NCBI GenBank assembly: GCA_900312665.1
Contig: ONZQ02000003.1
Coordinates: forward strand, 1,344,986-1,408,985
Direction: 5' to 3'
DNA from: Cephalotrichum gorgonifer
Taxonomy: Eukaryota > Ascomycota > Sordariomycetes > Microascales > Microascaceae
Length of the DNA: 64,000 nt
The position numbers were made by a program, and so were the translations under genes. Of the stretch, positions 10,868 to 22,931 are shown piece after piece; within the stretch, counting starts at the first letter, position 1, and each line of letters starts with the position of its first letter. The notes under the pieces were generated by a model that did no database searches, had not been told where the DNA came from, and saw only the letters and a list, made by a program, of their open reading frames with translations.

Positions 10868-12628
10868 TTAATAGCTGCGTCCAAACATGCACCATTGCTC
10901 TGCCTTGCGGCTGCACTCCGGGCTAAGGCACTCCGTCTCCCCTACCTTGATCCCCTCCGGCTGCTCGAAGGGAATGCATAGACTCTTCATGCCCATCGTG
11001 GGGGCCTTCGTCTGGCCGTCGGCAGAGAGCTCCGGCGTGCCCGTCGTCAGCTCCTTTATCCTATCCTCGCACGCACCGTTGAGGCAGTGCGGGATGAGCA
11101 CGACGTTCTTCGCGTCGAGGGCCGGGATCACCTCGTCCCAGTTGGTGAGCTGGAGGCGGTGCTCGCGGAAGCACTTGTCGGCACGGTCGTACATGTCCTT
11201 CTGGATGGTCTCGAGGAGCTCCGGAACGGCGGTCGCAATCTCCGGGATGGCGGTCGTGCCCTTCTCGCCAGTGTCACGGCGCGCCCAGCTCACGACGTCC
11301 TTGGCCGCGTCCTTGGGGCCGAACTCGATGCGAAGAGGCACGCCCTTCAGCTCCCAGTCGTTGAACTTCCAGGCCGGGGTGTAACCCTCGCGCCAGTCGG
11401 TCTCGACGCGGACGCCGGACTTGGACAGAGTCTCCTTGATCTCGGCGACCTTCTTCTCGAGGTTGGCGCGCTCTTCGGGAGTGGTGCTCTTGGTGATACC
11501 GACGGGGATGATGACGGCCTGGACCTTAGCTATCCGCGGGGGCAGGACGAGACCCTTGTCGTCGCCGTGGACCATGACCATCACGCCGATGACGCGGGTG
11601 GAGAGACCCCATGAGTTCTGCCAGACGTTGATGTGCTTGCCCTTGGTGACCGGGTCTTCGACCTTGATGTCGAACATCTTGCTGAAGTTCTGGCCCAGGC
11701 AGTGGGAGGTCGCGCCCTGGATGCCGCGCCCGTTGGCGGGGATATAACCCTCGACGGTTGTGGTGTAGTAGCCGCCGGCAAACTTCTCGTTCTCCGTCTT
11801 GCGGCCGCGGACGACGGGGACGGCGAGCAGCTGCTCGAATATGCCGGCGTAATACTCGAGGATTTGCAGAACCTCCTTGCCCGCCAGCTCCTCGGTGAGA
11901 TGCGCGGTGTGACCCTCCTGCCAGAGGAACTCCCTCGCGCGGAGGAAGGGGGTGGTCTGCTTGGCCTCCCACCTGACGACGGAGTTCCACTGGTTTAGAC
12001 GGAAGGGGAGGTCCCTATGCGTCCTGATCCACTTCGAGTAGTAGGGGTACATAACGGCCTCGGACGTCGGTCGCACCGCGACGGGGACATCTAGCGGCTT
12101 GTCGCCTCTATATCAGGGGTAAAAAAATATTGTCGCGTTAACGTAATGGTTACGAACTGGGAAGGGAAGGGGGGGGGAAGTGCAAAGACAAAAGACTTAC
12201 GCCTTGGTGACCCATGCAAGCTCGGGGGCGAAACCCTCGACATGATCCTTCTCCTTCTCGAAGGAGGTCTGAGATAGGAACATGGGGAAACTGGTCTCCT
12301 CCACACCCAAGAGCTCGATCCGCTCCTGGAACCACTTCCGGATGGCGCTCCAGATATACATGGCAGCGGGGCGCAGGATGTAGAAGCCGGAGATCTCGTT
12401 GTAGTACTCGATCATCTGGGCCTTGAGCACGACCTCCTGGTACCACTGGGGGAAGTCCTCCGCCTTAGACACGGTGATGCCGATAATGTTGTCGGCCTTC
12501 TTGGTCTGGACGGGGAGGGCGGCCTGCTTCGCGGCCTTGGCGGCCCTCTCGGCTGCCATCTTCGCCTGCTTCTCGGCCTTTTTCAAGGCGCTCTTAGACG
12601 GGCCGGTGGGCTCGACAGCGTCAGCCAT
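10868..12628 (-). CDS. Prolyl-tRNA synthetase, cytoplasmic (class II, eukaryote/archaeal type)
   Basis: Charges tRNA-Pro with proline in the cytosol. Two exons: 12628-12201 and 12107-10868 (555 aa), with a 93-bp phase-2 intron at 12108-12200. The start ATG at 12628 gives MADAVEPTGPSKSALKKAEK, a lysine-rich helical extension. The class II core includes FYILRPAAMYIWSAIRKWF, then motif 2 with the TSEAVMYPYYSKWIRTHRDL and FLRAREFLWQEGHTAH segments, and motif 3 (LRIEFGPKDAAKDVVSWARR). The C-terminal zinc-binding-type domain is present, with Cys residues in CLNGACEDR, CLSPECSRKAEQWC and the FGRSY terminus typical of this subtype. No separate editing domain is fused at the N-terminus. The gene is divergent from CCT1. 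Confidence 0.96.
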
Positions 12629-13302
12629 GGTGATAGAAGTCGCGGATGTCGCGAAGTCCCTGAAGCAGAGGAAATGTGGTCGAGAGTGCGAAGAGTTGGA
12701 GCGAGGGGGCCGCGCCACGTGGTATACTTGGTCGTTCCGAGAAATGGAGGTTCCGAGGAATTTTTGACGTCCGAGATCGTCAAAGAGGCGAGAAATAAAG
12801 GGCAATGGGAATAGGGTTGGGCGGAAATATGGGCAATTGGTCACGATGAGTAACCCTTATCTCGTCGGGCACCGGACAACGGCTAAGCGCAAGTGCCCGC
12901 CGGCCTACGGAGTACTCAAATTGGGGGGTGGCGGGCGGGCTGGCGGAGTGAGTAACAGTTTCAAGTGAGTAATAGTTACGAGACTCCTCCTTTATCGTGC
13001 GGCATGGAGGGGTAAAAGGTTGTTGCACCATACAAGCCACACGTGGGGCGGGGTACGTACATACGAGTAATTGAGGGGGGGGCTGAAGGAAACACCTGGC
13101 GCTGGTGCGGGCATGCAGGTAGGTACATTACACCGTAGGTGTGGCTTGTGCGCCTGTCCGCCCGCAAAAAAGTTCAATCCAATCGTCAGAAGTGGAAAGC
13201 TCCAGAATATCACCACCGCCCAGGCTACCATCAAAACCCCCCCTTCCAACCTCAGACAAACTCGACTTGAATCGAGCTTGGATACCGCTGCACAACCCGA
13301 AA
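12629..13302. promoter_or_regulatory. Divergent promoter region of prolyl-tRNA synthetase and CCT1
   Basis: 674 bp separate the two start codons, so both genes are driven from here. A direct repeat GTGAGTAAYAGTT lies at 12948-12960 and 12965-12977. An 11-bp inverted repeat, ACAAGCCACAC at 13033-13043 and GTGTGGCTTGT at 13139-13149, faces CCT1. Whether either repeat binds a factor is not known. Confidence 0.5.
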
Positions 13303-15171
13303 ATGTCGACCCTTTTTGAACAGCCCCGGAACGGCACCCTCTTCCTAGGAGGGCAGAAGATCTCTGGCAGTGACATCCGAGACCAGAATGGTTTGTAACC
13401 CAACGCTGGTGGGATGGATATTCCGCCCTAGAGCTCACAACTCGCTAACTTGGACCTCTCTCGTTGCAGTTCTCGCCACACAAGCTATCGCGAATGTTAT
13501 CAAGAGCTCCTTCGGGCCCAGTGGGCTCGACAAGATGATGGTCGATGATATCGGTGTACGCCGCCGCCCCGCCTCCCCTTCCCCCCGCCAGCCTCCCTTC
13601 CTCTCCCTCAGGAGACGGTCCCCCGCCGCTGACGACCTACACTACAGGATGTGACAGTTACGAACGATGGCGCTACAATCCTCAGTCTACTAGAAGTCGA
13701 GCACCCCGCCGGAAAGATCCTCGTCGACCTAGCTCAACAACAAGATAAGGAGGTTGGTGACGGCACTACGTCGGTTGTCCTCATCGCCGCCGAGCTGCTA
13801 CGTCGCGGCAACGAGCTCATGAAGAACCGCATACACCCCACCACCATCATCACGGGCTACCGCCTCGCGCTCCGCGAAGCGGTCAAGTACATGAACGAAA
13901 ACGTCAGCATCAAGGTCGAGAACCTGGGCCGTGACTCCCTCATAAATATCGCCAAGACGTCAATGTCGAGCAAGATTATCGGCTCCGACCCCGATTTCTT
14001 CGCGAACATGGTTGTCGATGCCATGCAGGCCATCAAGTCGACCAACAACCGCAACGAGACAAAGTACCCCGTCAAGGCCGTAAACATCCTCAAGGCCCAT
14101 GGCAAGGGTGTCCTCGAATCCGTCCTCGTCAAGGGCTATGCCCTGAACTGCACCGTCGCCTCCCAGGCCATGCCGACGAGGATAACGGATGCCAAGATTG
14201 CGGTGCTCGACATCAACTTCCAGAAGGAGCGGATGAAGATGGGTGTCCAGATCACCGTCGACGACCCCCAGCAACTGGAGGAGATCCGCGCTCGGGAGTC
14301 TGGCATGGTCCTGGAGCGGATCGACATGATCCTCAAGGCTGGCGCGAACGTCGTCCTCACCACCAAGGGTATCGATGACCTCGTCCTGAAGACGTTCGTC
14401 GAGCGCGGCGCGATGGGAGTCCGGAGGTGCAGGAAGGAGGACCTGAGGCGAATTGCTCGGGCCACGGGCGCGACGATGCTGAGCACCCTCTCGGACCTGA
14501 ACGGCGACGAGAAGTTCGAGGCCTCTTACCTCGGCCACGCGGAGGAGGTCGTGCAGGAGCGCATCGCGGACGACGAGTGCATCCTGATCAAGGGAACCAA
14601 GGCGTACTCGTCTGCGTCTATCATCCTCCGCGGCCCCAACGACTACCAGCTGGACGAGATGGAGAGGTCGGTCCACGACTCGCTCTGCGCCGTGAAGCGG
14701 ACGCTAGAGAGCGGCAGCATCGTCCCCGGCGGTGGCGCCGTCGAGACGGCCCTCCACATCTACCTCGAGGAGTTCGCCGGAACCGTCGGCTCGCGCGAGC
14801 AGCTCGCCATCGCCGAGTTCGCCCAGTCCCTCCTCGCCATCCCCAAGACGCTCGCCGTCAACGCGGCGAAGGACTCCTCGGAGCTAGTAGCCCAGCTTCG
14901 CGCGAGGCACGCGCTGTCGCAGCGGGCGAACGAGGGCGACGCGAACGAGGACGAGAAGTCGGTGGCGCGGAAGAAGGCGTACAAGAACTACGGACTGGAC
15001 CTCACCAAGGGTCGGGTCGTGGACGAGATCAAGGCGGGTGTACTCGAGCCGAGCCTGAGCAAGATTAAGCAGCTCAAGAGCGCGGTCGAGGCCTGCATCA
15101 GCATCATGCGAATCGATACCCTGATCAAGCTGGATCCGGAGGAGAAGCCGGATGACGGCCACGGCCACTAA
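13303..15171 (+). CDS. TCP1: T-complex protein 1 subunit alpha (CCT1), cytosolic chaperonin
   Basis: A subunit of the eight-membered TRiC/CCT ring that folds actin, tubulin and other proteins with ATP. Three exons: 13303-13390, 13470-13555 and 13648-15171 (565 aa); introns are 79 and 92 bp. Group II chaperonin motifs are all present: GPSGLDKMM, TNDGATIL at about residues 63-70, the ATP-binding GDGTTSVV at about 95-102, and a GGGAVE motif in the lower equatorial domain. The subunit-alpha identity rests on the N-terminus (MSTLFEQPRNGTLFLGGQ) and the end (IDTLIKLDPEEKPDDGHGH). The second donor is placed at 13556 (GTACGC) because that keeps frame and joins DDIG to DVTV. Confidence 0.97.
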
Positions 15172-15437
15172 GGAGGGAGAGGGGGAGTAGCAGGATGAAT
15201 GGCGGACGGGGTAATGTCTCTCTTCGCGGAGCAGGGTTATTCTATTGCAGAGTCAAGGAGGCCCAAAAAGGTCGCGGTTTAAAATGTTGCCTAGATATAT
15301 TGCGAGCATGGGTAGAAGCCTGATGATACAAGGCTGCCATCTCGCGATTCCAATGTTACCAAGAGTCCCATGAGGGTAATGATGAAAAAAAAATGCCTCC
15401 TATATGCAGCCAGACAAAATATAGAAGCAAGGCGTGA

Positions 15438-16727
15438 TCAACACCAAGTATACTTCTCCCCGGCCACCCAAACTACATTCTCCCCAGGGCCATCCCCGTA
15501 CCACATCAAACTCAAGATACTATCCTTCTCCCTCTCCACGGCCTCAAAGGTAAGTCCTGACCTCCTCATCAGCCCCTCCACCTCGCCGTCCGGGTTCCAG
15601 AGCAGCACCTTTGCGGTTCCCCACTCCGCCGCCTCCTCCCTCGCCAGGTCGATCACGGCGCGCAGGCCCTCGGCGAGATACTCCTCCCCTGCGGATTCGT
15701 CCTCCACCACGAGGCGGAGGATATACAGAGTGTTTGCGGAGATGGCGGGCGGGGCGGCCTGGTAGGTCCTCGTCCAGACGGCCCAGACCCTCCTCCCGGG
15801 GTGGCCAAATACGGCGCCGCGGACGGAGGGGGTGGTGCCGAAGAGGCGAGTGGTGATGAAGTCCTCGCGCATGAGGTGCCAGAGCATGGTGTCCAGGTCC
15901 GGGGCGAGGGCGACGTAGGTGAGGGGCCGGGAGGCGTCGGGGGGCGTCGACGCGAAGGACGAGGGGGCCTGGTGGGCTTCGAGCGAGGACGGAAGGCGGG
16001 ACATGCGGTCCCGGAGGAGGGACTCGTCGCGGGTGCAGAGCTCCGCGAGCTCGTGGTAGCCTATGGCCGCCACGGGGGGCGGGGCGGCGGCGGCGGCGTC
16101 GCTGCTCGCGGTGGAGGAGCGGCGGGAGGGGAGGGTGGTGAAGGAGAGGTGGGAGCTGGGGTGCGGGACCCAGCCGCGCGAGGCGTAGAACTTCTTGCCG
16201 ATGTCTGAGAAGAGGAAGGAGAAGGCGACGGGTGGGAGCCTCTTGTCGTCGGCAGCGGAGGAGGCGGCGGTGGCAGATGGACTCATGAGCGTGCCCTGGT
16301 GCGCCTTCAGCTCGTCCGCCACCATGGTCAGCATCCTCGACGCGTACCCCTTACCCCTGTACGCCGGGTCCGTGAAGACCGAGCCGACGCCGTGTGCTAT
16401 CCCCTCCGCCACTCCTCCACCACCCGGCGGAGCGGTGGTGCTGTAGAGGGCCCTCTTCCGCAGGGTCTCGCATGACGACAGGATGGGTCTCTGGTCCGGC
16501 GGCGCAGAGGCAACGGTGAGTATCCAGTGGGTTACGCCGCCGTGCTTGGCCAGGGGCACGGTGGTGAGATACTCCTCGCGGTGGAGGTACTCTTCGAGGG
16601 TGAGGGCGGTGCCCCACTCGGGCTGGGTGAGGGTCCAGGTGTGCTTGCGCTCGGCGAGGGTGGGGTGGGCGAGGACGAGGGAGGGAGAGGTGGCGGGCGG
16701 GGCGGACATTTCCTCTGGCGCTCCCAT
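15438..16727 (-). CDS. LYC1-like GNAT-fold N-acetyltransferase
   Basis: A single-exon protein of 429 aa. The N-terminal half has a GNAT fold with an acetyl-CoA-binding signature (VFTDPAYRGKGYASRMLTMV, containing RGKGYA). The second half matches the layout of fungal LYC1-type proteins: a domain with WHLMREDFITTRLFG, then a tail with WNPDGEVEGLMRRSGLTFEA. LYC1 of Yarrowia acetylates lysine for catabolism; whether this copy uses lysine is inferred. The start may be the ATG at 16727 or a second one at 16709 (MSAPP), with no strong reason to prefer either. The reading frame is very GC-rich with Ala/Ser/Pro stretches. It converges with CCT1, leaving 266 bp between the stops. Confidence 0.82.
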   Translation of the reverse strand: MGAPEEMSAPPATSPSLVLAHPTLAERKHTWTLTQPEWGTALTLEEYLHREEYLTTVPLAKHGGVTHWILTVASAPPDQRPILSSCETLRKRALYSTTAPPGGGGVAEGIAHGVGSVFTDPAYRGKGYASRMLTMVADELKAHQGTLMSPSATAASSAADDKRLPPVAFSFLFSDIGKKFYASRGWVPHPSSHLSFTTLPSRRSSTASSDAAAAAPPPVAAIGYHELAELCTRDESLLRDRMSRLPSSLEAHQAPSSFASTPPDASRPLTYVALAPDLDTMLWHLMREDFITTRLFGTTPSVRGAVFGHPGRRVWAVWTRTYQAAPPAISANTLYILRLVVEDESAGEEYLAEGLRAVIDLAREEAAEWGTAKVLLWNPDGEVEGLMRRSGLTFEAVEREKDSILSLMWYGDGPGENVVWVAGEKYTWC

Positions 16728-18444
16728 CGTATATCGCGCGCGTGTGTGTAAGAGTGTGTGCTATCGTGACTTCTTGCCTTATCGTGGGGCGGCGGGACTA
16801 TGGGGAGATGGTGCCGGGGACGTATTTGGCAGAGATGCTAATCTACGGGTATGTTGTGTAAGCGGTAGGATTAGACGATTGCTGCGGGCGCGTGGAACTT
16901 TGTAGTAAGGCCTGATCGCGAGCTTCCGTCGTGTTCCATGCCCCCGTGTTCCACTCCTCCAGGATCCACGAATGCTCCCTCATGCTCCAATCCAACAGCG
17001 GGTCCCATTGACCCCCGCCGACATGCATACCATGTATTGTGAACTGGGGGACTGACTGATCCACCTTACGTCATGTGTCCACCGTCCCACACAAACACGC
17101 GGAGCACTTGATATTCGTATCTCGTAGAGGCGAAGTTACCCCCGTGGTAGACACCCGGTGAGTATTCGGTGACGTACCAAACAGAGGCTGAACAGGGGCC
17201 ACGCGACCGGGCTAGTAGTGCCACTTGCGGCCTAGATGCGATATCGATTGGCTAGGTTTTACGCAATTGGATGGAAACGGGGTCAGGATCGTTGGTACTA
17301 GGCGTTGGTTCGAGGGACCGGGCTCTCGGTGAGGGTGGAAGGCGGGAAGGTAGCAACCACTCGTAGGTGGTGGGACGTTGCCGTTGTGGAGTCAGGGTGG
17401 AGTACCAGGCCGGCCGGAGGTGGCTTCTCGCGGAAGGTGTAAGCCGATAATAGGCGGCCGGAGGTGTACTAGATCGTTCTTGCAGCCGCCCCCCGAGTTG
17501 CTAGCGGCCACACCCGAGACCACGATGTCAGGTGTTAACGATAAAGGAATCTAGCTTAGATACGGTATCTGTTCTCTGCTCAAGAAATGGGATAAATGCG
17601 GAACGAGGTTCACGAGTCTTAGAAAGATAGGGGCTTGAGAGTTATAGTCGCCTTTCTTCCAAAACTTCCTGGTGCGGAGGAGAGAGAGCTATGGCTTTTC
17701 GGACTTGAATCAAGTCAATATTTCAAGATTCGAGATTTCATCAAGCAGGGAGGGGACGAGAGGTCCGTCCACGCACGGGAAAACATGGCTCCATGCGGTA
17801 TGTTTCGGACCGGGACGGAGAACCCCCGCACACGGTCCTTCCCTAGCCTTCGGGAAGACCTGGAGAAGGCCTAGGGAACTTGTCGGCGAGATTGCTTGTG
17901 CACCAACCTCGCATCTCGCATCGTTCGAGGGCCTCGTGATCCCAGGGCTGGGGAAAAGGGTCAGAGAGTCCAGTCCCGAACCGTGGTAACCTGCCATGCT
18001 AGTCCCCAGAAAGGCGGCCGGCTCACTCGTGGCCGATAACACTTGAACTGTGTACTTCATGTCCCCTCCCCCTCCTCGCCACTACTCCCAAAGATAAGCC
18101 AACAAGGACCAACAGGAAATGCTGCTACTATCTCAAGCGCTAGTAAAGGTCCTGGTCACACAACCCCCCCTTTCCGTCTACAATTACTCTACATGTAGCT
18201 AATATACGCCCGCGGCGGCACGACTCTGCTCTTCCACCACAGGAGTCCCTCTCTCCAAATGCAAATAGATGCCCCGTCTCCTCCATTTCGCCTGAACGCC
18301 TATTCTACAAGATGCCCTAAATGTGATGACCCCCTTGCGTACCTCCCTTCATTAGAATCCGTGCGAGGCAGCCTCGGCTATCTCAGCACAACCCACAGCT
18401 CCCTCCACGGCACCGTCCTTGTTTGACGACTCTAGTTCCGCCCC
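16728..18444. other. Intergenic region
   Basis: 1.7 kb with no recognisable gene. Overlapping open frames at 17635-18060 on both strands have no domain signal. The string GGCCGGAGGTG is repeated near 17410 and 17455. The remainder looks unstructured. Confidence 0.5.
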
Positions 18445-19724
18445 CTACATCCACATCATATTCCTGCTCTGTCTCCGATTCTGCTGCCACAGCGGTGTAT
18501 CGACGTCTGTCCCATCCCCGCCCTGTAACCCCCCGCTACCCCTGGCCCCAGTCCCTGCCCCCGGCCCTGCTGCCACCCCCTCGTCCTCCTCTCTGATATT
18601 CGTCAACACCTCGCCATACCCTCGGTGCCAGTCGTCAAACTCCCCAGGGACCTGCGAGTATTCCGGGCCGCCCCCGCCGGCGGCCGGTGGGGGTATACTC
18701 GGGTTCTCGTACCCGGCCAACCCTGTCTCGGCGTTCTCGCGGGAGGTCGCGACTGGCGTGAAGCCCACCCTGCTGTTGTTGGACAATGGGCTGCGGAGAA
18801 AGAAAAGAGTTAGCCCTGGATCCTCATTTCCTGACAACCTGATAACCTGGAGAACTATGGAGTTCTTTCTTCTTTTGTTCATTCGGTTCCCGATACGTAC
18901 CTGATATACTTCGTGTCCAGTGTCGGCGGCCCCGTGCGCTTGTTCCCCGCCCTCTTCCTCCAGAAGAAGTATCCCAGCGCCATCAGCGCGACCATCACAG
19001 CGACGCCGCTCAACGTGCCCCCAATGATGGCCCCCGTCTGGTTCACGCCGCCGTCGGAATCAGGCGCGTCCGCCTCCTCCGTCGCCGTAGCCTCCTCCCC
19101 CCGCGACGCACTAGACGTAGTCTGCGAAGAAGAAGACGTAGACGCGCTGCTGCCCGTGATGCCCACGTCGACGGTCTCGAATCTCAGCGGCGTCGCCCCG
19201 TCGGCAGTCATCGCGACGCTGGCGGCCAGGTCCGTCCCCGTCCCGCACCCGACCTGCGTCAGGCCCCCGTCGAACACGTTGCTGTAGCACACGTCGGCGC
19301 CGGTGCACGTGAAGACGTAGGGGTCCGCCACCCCCTGCGTCGCGCCGCCGCCGTCCACGCAGCCGGTGAAGACGCCCGTCGTGCATGCGTCCTCGCCGTC
19401 GGGGCAGCAGCCTATCGCGCCCGCGGCGCGGTCGACGACGCAGTGGGAGCCCGGGCCGCAGGTCACGGGGAGGGCGAGGTCGCCGTCTACGAAGCCGCAG
19501 ATGGTGTTGGGGGACTGGCGTGGGAGGAGGAGCGGGTGCGGTGGTGGTGGCGACGGTGGTTCGGTCGGGAGGGGCGGCCAGAGCTCGACGGCGAGGGTGC
19601 GGTGGGCGAGGGTCGTGGTCTGGCGGGGGAGGACGTAGGCGCCTACATGAGGAGAGAGGGCGGCGAGTAGGAGGGATATGGTCGGAAGGGGGAGTTTGCG
19701 GAAGAGGTCTGTCGGCGGTGGCAT
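18445..19724 (-). CDS. Secreted/plasma-membrane single-pass protein with cysteine-rich ectodomain (mucin-like)
   Basis: Two exons: 19724-18901 and 18790-18445 (389 aa); the intron is 110 bp (donor GTACGT, acceptor CGCAG). The frame is open further upstream but has no earlier ATG. A signal peptide (LPTISLLLAALSPHVGAYV) leads into a proline-rich stretch. A Cys-rich ectodomain follows, with CGFVDGDLALPVTCGPGSHC, CCPDGEDACTTGVFTGC and CTGADVCYSNVF. Next come a Ser/Thr-rich stalk likely to be O-glycosylated and one membrane helix (GAIIGGTLSGVAVMVALMAL) ending in WRKR. The cytosolic tail of ~120 residues is Gly/Pro-rich. This architecture is common in ascomycetes and resembles wall-stress sensors, but no sensor family domain is identified. 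Function is unknown. Confidence 0.82.
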
Positions 19725-22046
19725 TTTCGCCGAACAGGTGGAGGAGGATCTCGATGCGATGGCCGTGTTGTGTTTGCGGTGTAAGTCGGCGGTCGTCGCG
19801 GGGTCGAGGTTGAGGTGTAAAAGTCCGATGCGCACGCACGATACCGCACTACGAACGAAAACTCGGAATATATGTCAGGGGTGTTGAGGTCGGGAGGAAC
19901 AATTGATTTTAAAGAGCACGATCGTGTGTTGAAGGATGGATGAATGAAGGAGGATTAGAAGGATGGGCAGTGTTTCAAACGAAGTCCAGCCGGAACCTGA
20001 GCCCGAGTCTGGGGGCGCAGCGTTGCATGAACTGGTACCAATGCGACCGCAGCACCACACCACACCACACAGGTAGGTAATACAGGCACAGGCACAGTAA
20101 CTTCGGCTTTGTTTTCTCCCGGGTCAGAGTTGGGGGCGATCTGTGCGACCGAGGACCGGAATTGGGCCAGTGTTTGGTGAGATGCTTATTATAACTGTAG
20201 GCGGGTCTTATAATTAATATATACTTGTATTTCATAGACACACTTTTCTTTTGGCCTGGGTGCAAGTAGAGGTTCGGGACTTTTGCACCAAGGACGATGA
20301 ATATCTTGCGCTTCCAGCACGTCACGTCGAGCTGAGAGAGTGAATCTGGTCCTTCAACTTTCGTAGTTTGGAGGTATTATACACGTCAGTCTCCCTCGTT
20401 TACATGCTAATCATCTCGTACTTTACAAGGATAAGGAGCGCCCAACGTCCCAACTCGAAGGTCTATGACGTGCAGAGCAGCTCCCACGAGAAGATACGGA
20501 AAGGATGACCTGCACCATGATGTGGCCGACGATCTGTACCTGTAAGAGTAGGGTTACGAACTCATGCACGTATCCTTAGCCTGGGCTTGGGTGAGACAAA
20601 CGGCATCAGGATGCGCTCCCGTCATTCTGGGCAGGTTCTTTTACTTGCAAAAGTACTAGTACTTGCAGCTGAACTCCTCCCCCATGCGGCCAAGTGTACA
20701 AGTACTGCCCTAATACCTGTAGCTCCGCAATACTGACGGCGATAAGCAGGGATAACCGCCTTGTAATTTTCCGTTGCCGCGCAACTCTTGGCCGCAGCTT
20801 CGTTGCTCGGGAGGGGGCTCTGTCTGGCGGTGCAAATGACTCTTTTTTATTATTATTCTTTTTAGAAAAAAAAAAAAAAACGGAAGGATTGCGATTCTGG
20901 GATCTGAACAATACAAGTGAATCGGGACAATAAGGCAAGTATCCTGTCCAGTACAAGTGCTGGGAATAATTACGACTGTGATCGTTCTTGTATATGGCTG
21001 GCACCAAGCTCACTTGAACACCCGCCCCCCGGACCGACTTACATTGCCTGTCCCTTCAGCTTTGTTCTCGGTCCTCGCTGCCTGCCAGATTCTTCACGGG
21101 AGAAATACCGTCCAAGGCATCGCCTTGGGGGTCTGGATCTGGCATTCAGCGCTTGGTTATTATAATAAGTCCGAATGGCTTAACGGGCGAGTAAGACCCC
21201 ACACACCTTAACTGCGAGTACGTACTCGTACTTGTACTTCGCTATTTTTAGCAACCTTACTTTTTTGTTCGGTGGAGGTCGGTGGGGGAAGCTTCCTGTC
21301 AGCTTGTGTCCTCGGCTTAAAATCGTAATACATGTCTTTCCTTTATCTGTTCATTTTTCGGGATGGATACCTACCTGGTGGATTGGGTGAAATTCTGGAA
21401 AAGGGAGGACGTACGACTGAGGTCCGATGCCGTTTGCTTGTACGTCTGTACCTGTGTGGCCGTTCGACGGACCAGACGGATTAAACGTCGTGTAAGTGGC
21501 GTTTTATCGACCAACCCCGCGGACGGAATGTTTGTGGTTAATCTTCAAGCGCCGTTTCGTTCATTTCTCCCAGCCCATCTCATCCAGGTTTCCTGCGCAA
21601 CACTCTCGCAGAAGCCGCGAACGCCCAACGGCTCCCGGTTTCTTGTAGATTGTGGCAGGGGCAAACCAAAGTTCCTGTGATACCGGACCGGCTAAATTGG
21701 TTGACCTCTCTCCCGTTCATCGTTGTGTGACTACCACTTGTATGGAACGACGTCCAGTCCCTCAACCTCCGTAGGCCGCGAGCATGTAGTACTTCCTCGA
21801 GAATAAAGTAAAGTATCTATTAACGACTGAAGTCCCATCCAAATCCGCAGTCCTACGCACGCATTTGGACCCCGTTCTCTCCGTCTATACCCAAGATCCA
21901 AGCGGAAACGAAAAGCAAGTGATGAACTCTAACAAACGCCAGCTCGCGGTACGCCAAAATAGGAATCCACAATCTAACCTATTCAAACTTTGCGCTGGCC
22001 AAATCCCCTCGCATTAATACCCTCTTCACCCCTGTATGCTCCTCTT
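19725..22046. other. Intergenic region with low-complexity tracts
   Basis: 2.3 kb with no supported gene. A T-rich stretch (about 20841-20863) runs straight into a tract of 15 or more A (to 20880). Clustered ACTTGTACT/AGTACTTG words occur at 20640-20710 and 21215-21240. It includes the upstream flank of the mucin-like gene and the 3' flank of the RTA1 gene. Confidence 0.5.
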
Positions 22047-22899
22047 TTAGTTCCTAACCGGCTCGGGGCTCGAGTAACGTTGATACTCGGTCCGGGGGTC
22101 AAGCGACGCCAGCTCCGAATTGTCGACCTCTACCCACTCGCCCCTCCCCACCTTCTTCTTCCGCATCTTGGCCTCCTTCTTCGCCCGCTTCATCTCCTTC
22201 TTCTCCGCCCTCGACACGCGCGGGAACTCGCTGTCCGGCCCGCGGAGGACCATGCCCGGGTGCAGCACGTTGAGGAGGAGGAGGCCGATGAGGACGGGGA
22301 GGGCGTCGAGGCAGTAGACGTAGATCTCGTTGGTGAGGAGCGGGTTGTCGCTGTTTGCGCCCGGGATAAACTCTACCAGGCGGAAGATGATTCGGATCGG
22401 TTGGGGGGGGGGGGGGGNNNNNNNNNNNNNNNNNNNNNNNNNNNNNNNNNNNNNNNNATTGGGGGAGGGGGGAAAGAGGGGAGAAGGGGGGAGCTCACCA
22501 TGATGAGGACGAGATTAGCAAAGAGAACGATGACCAGCCACTTCGTCATCTTCACCGGCCGGTCCATCCTCCCCTTGCTGTCCAGCTCGCGGTAGAACTG
22601 CGCCGTGAGCCCGCCGAACACGATGATGATGGCTGCCTGGACCGCGATGCCGGCGATGTATATCTTCTTGCCGATGTCGGCAATCTTGTGGTCGTCGCTC
22701 GCGAGGAGGGACCCGCCGCTGCCCTGGACGAGGAAGCAGACGACGTCGAGCCACACGAAGACCTTGGTGAGGAGGGCGGCCCTGAGGCGCATCACCTTCT
22801 GATCGACGTGCACGAAGTGGATGAGCCGGGAGATGGTCATGTAAACGAAGGCGTTGATCCCTAGTTGTTTGATCTTTGTGTTAGTCTCTGGCTGCGGCG

Positions 22900-22931
<32 letters not shown>

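Noticed and set aside
13960..14676. 238-codon antisense frame in CCT1
   Set aside because: A shadow caused by GC-rich third positions; no family match, and CCT1 is unambiguous.
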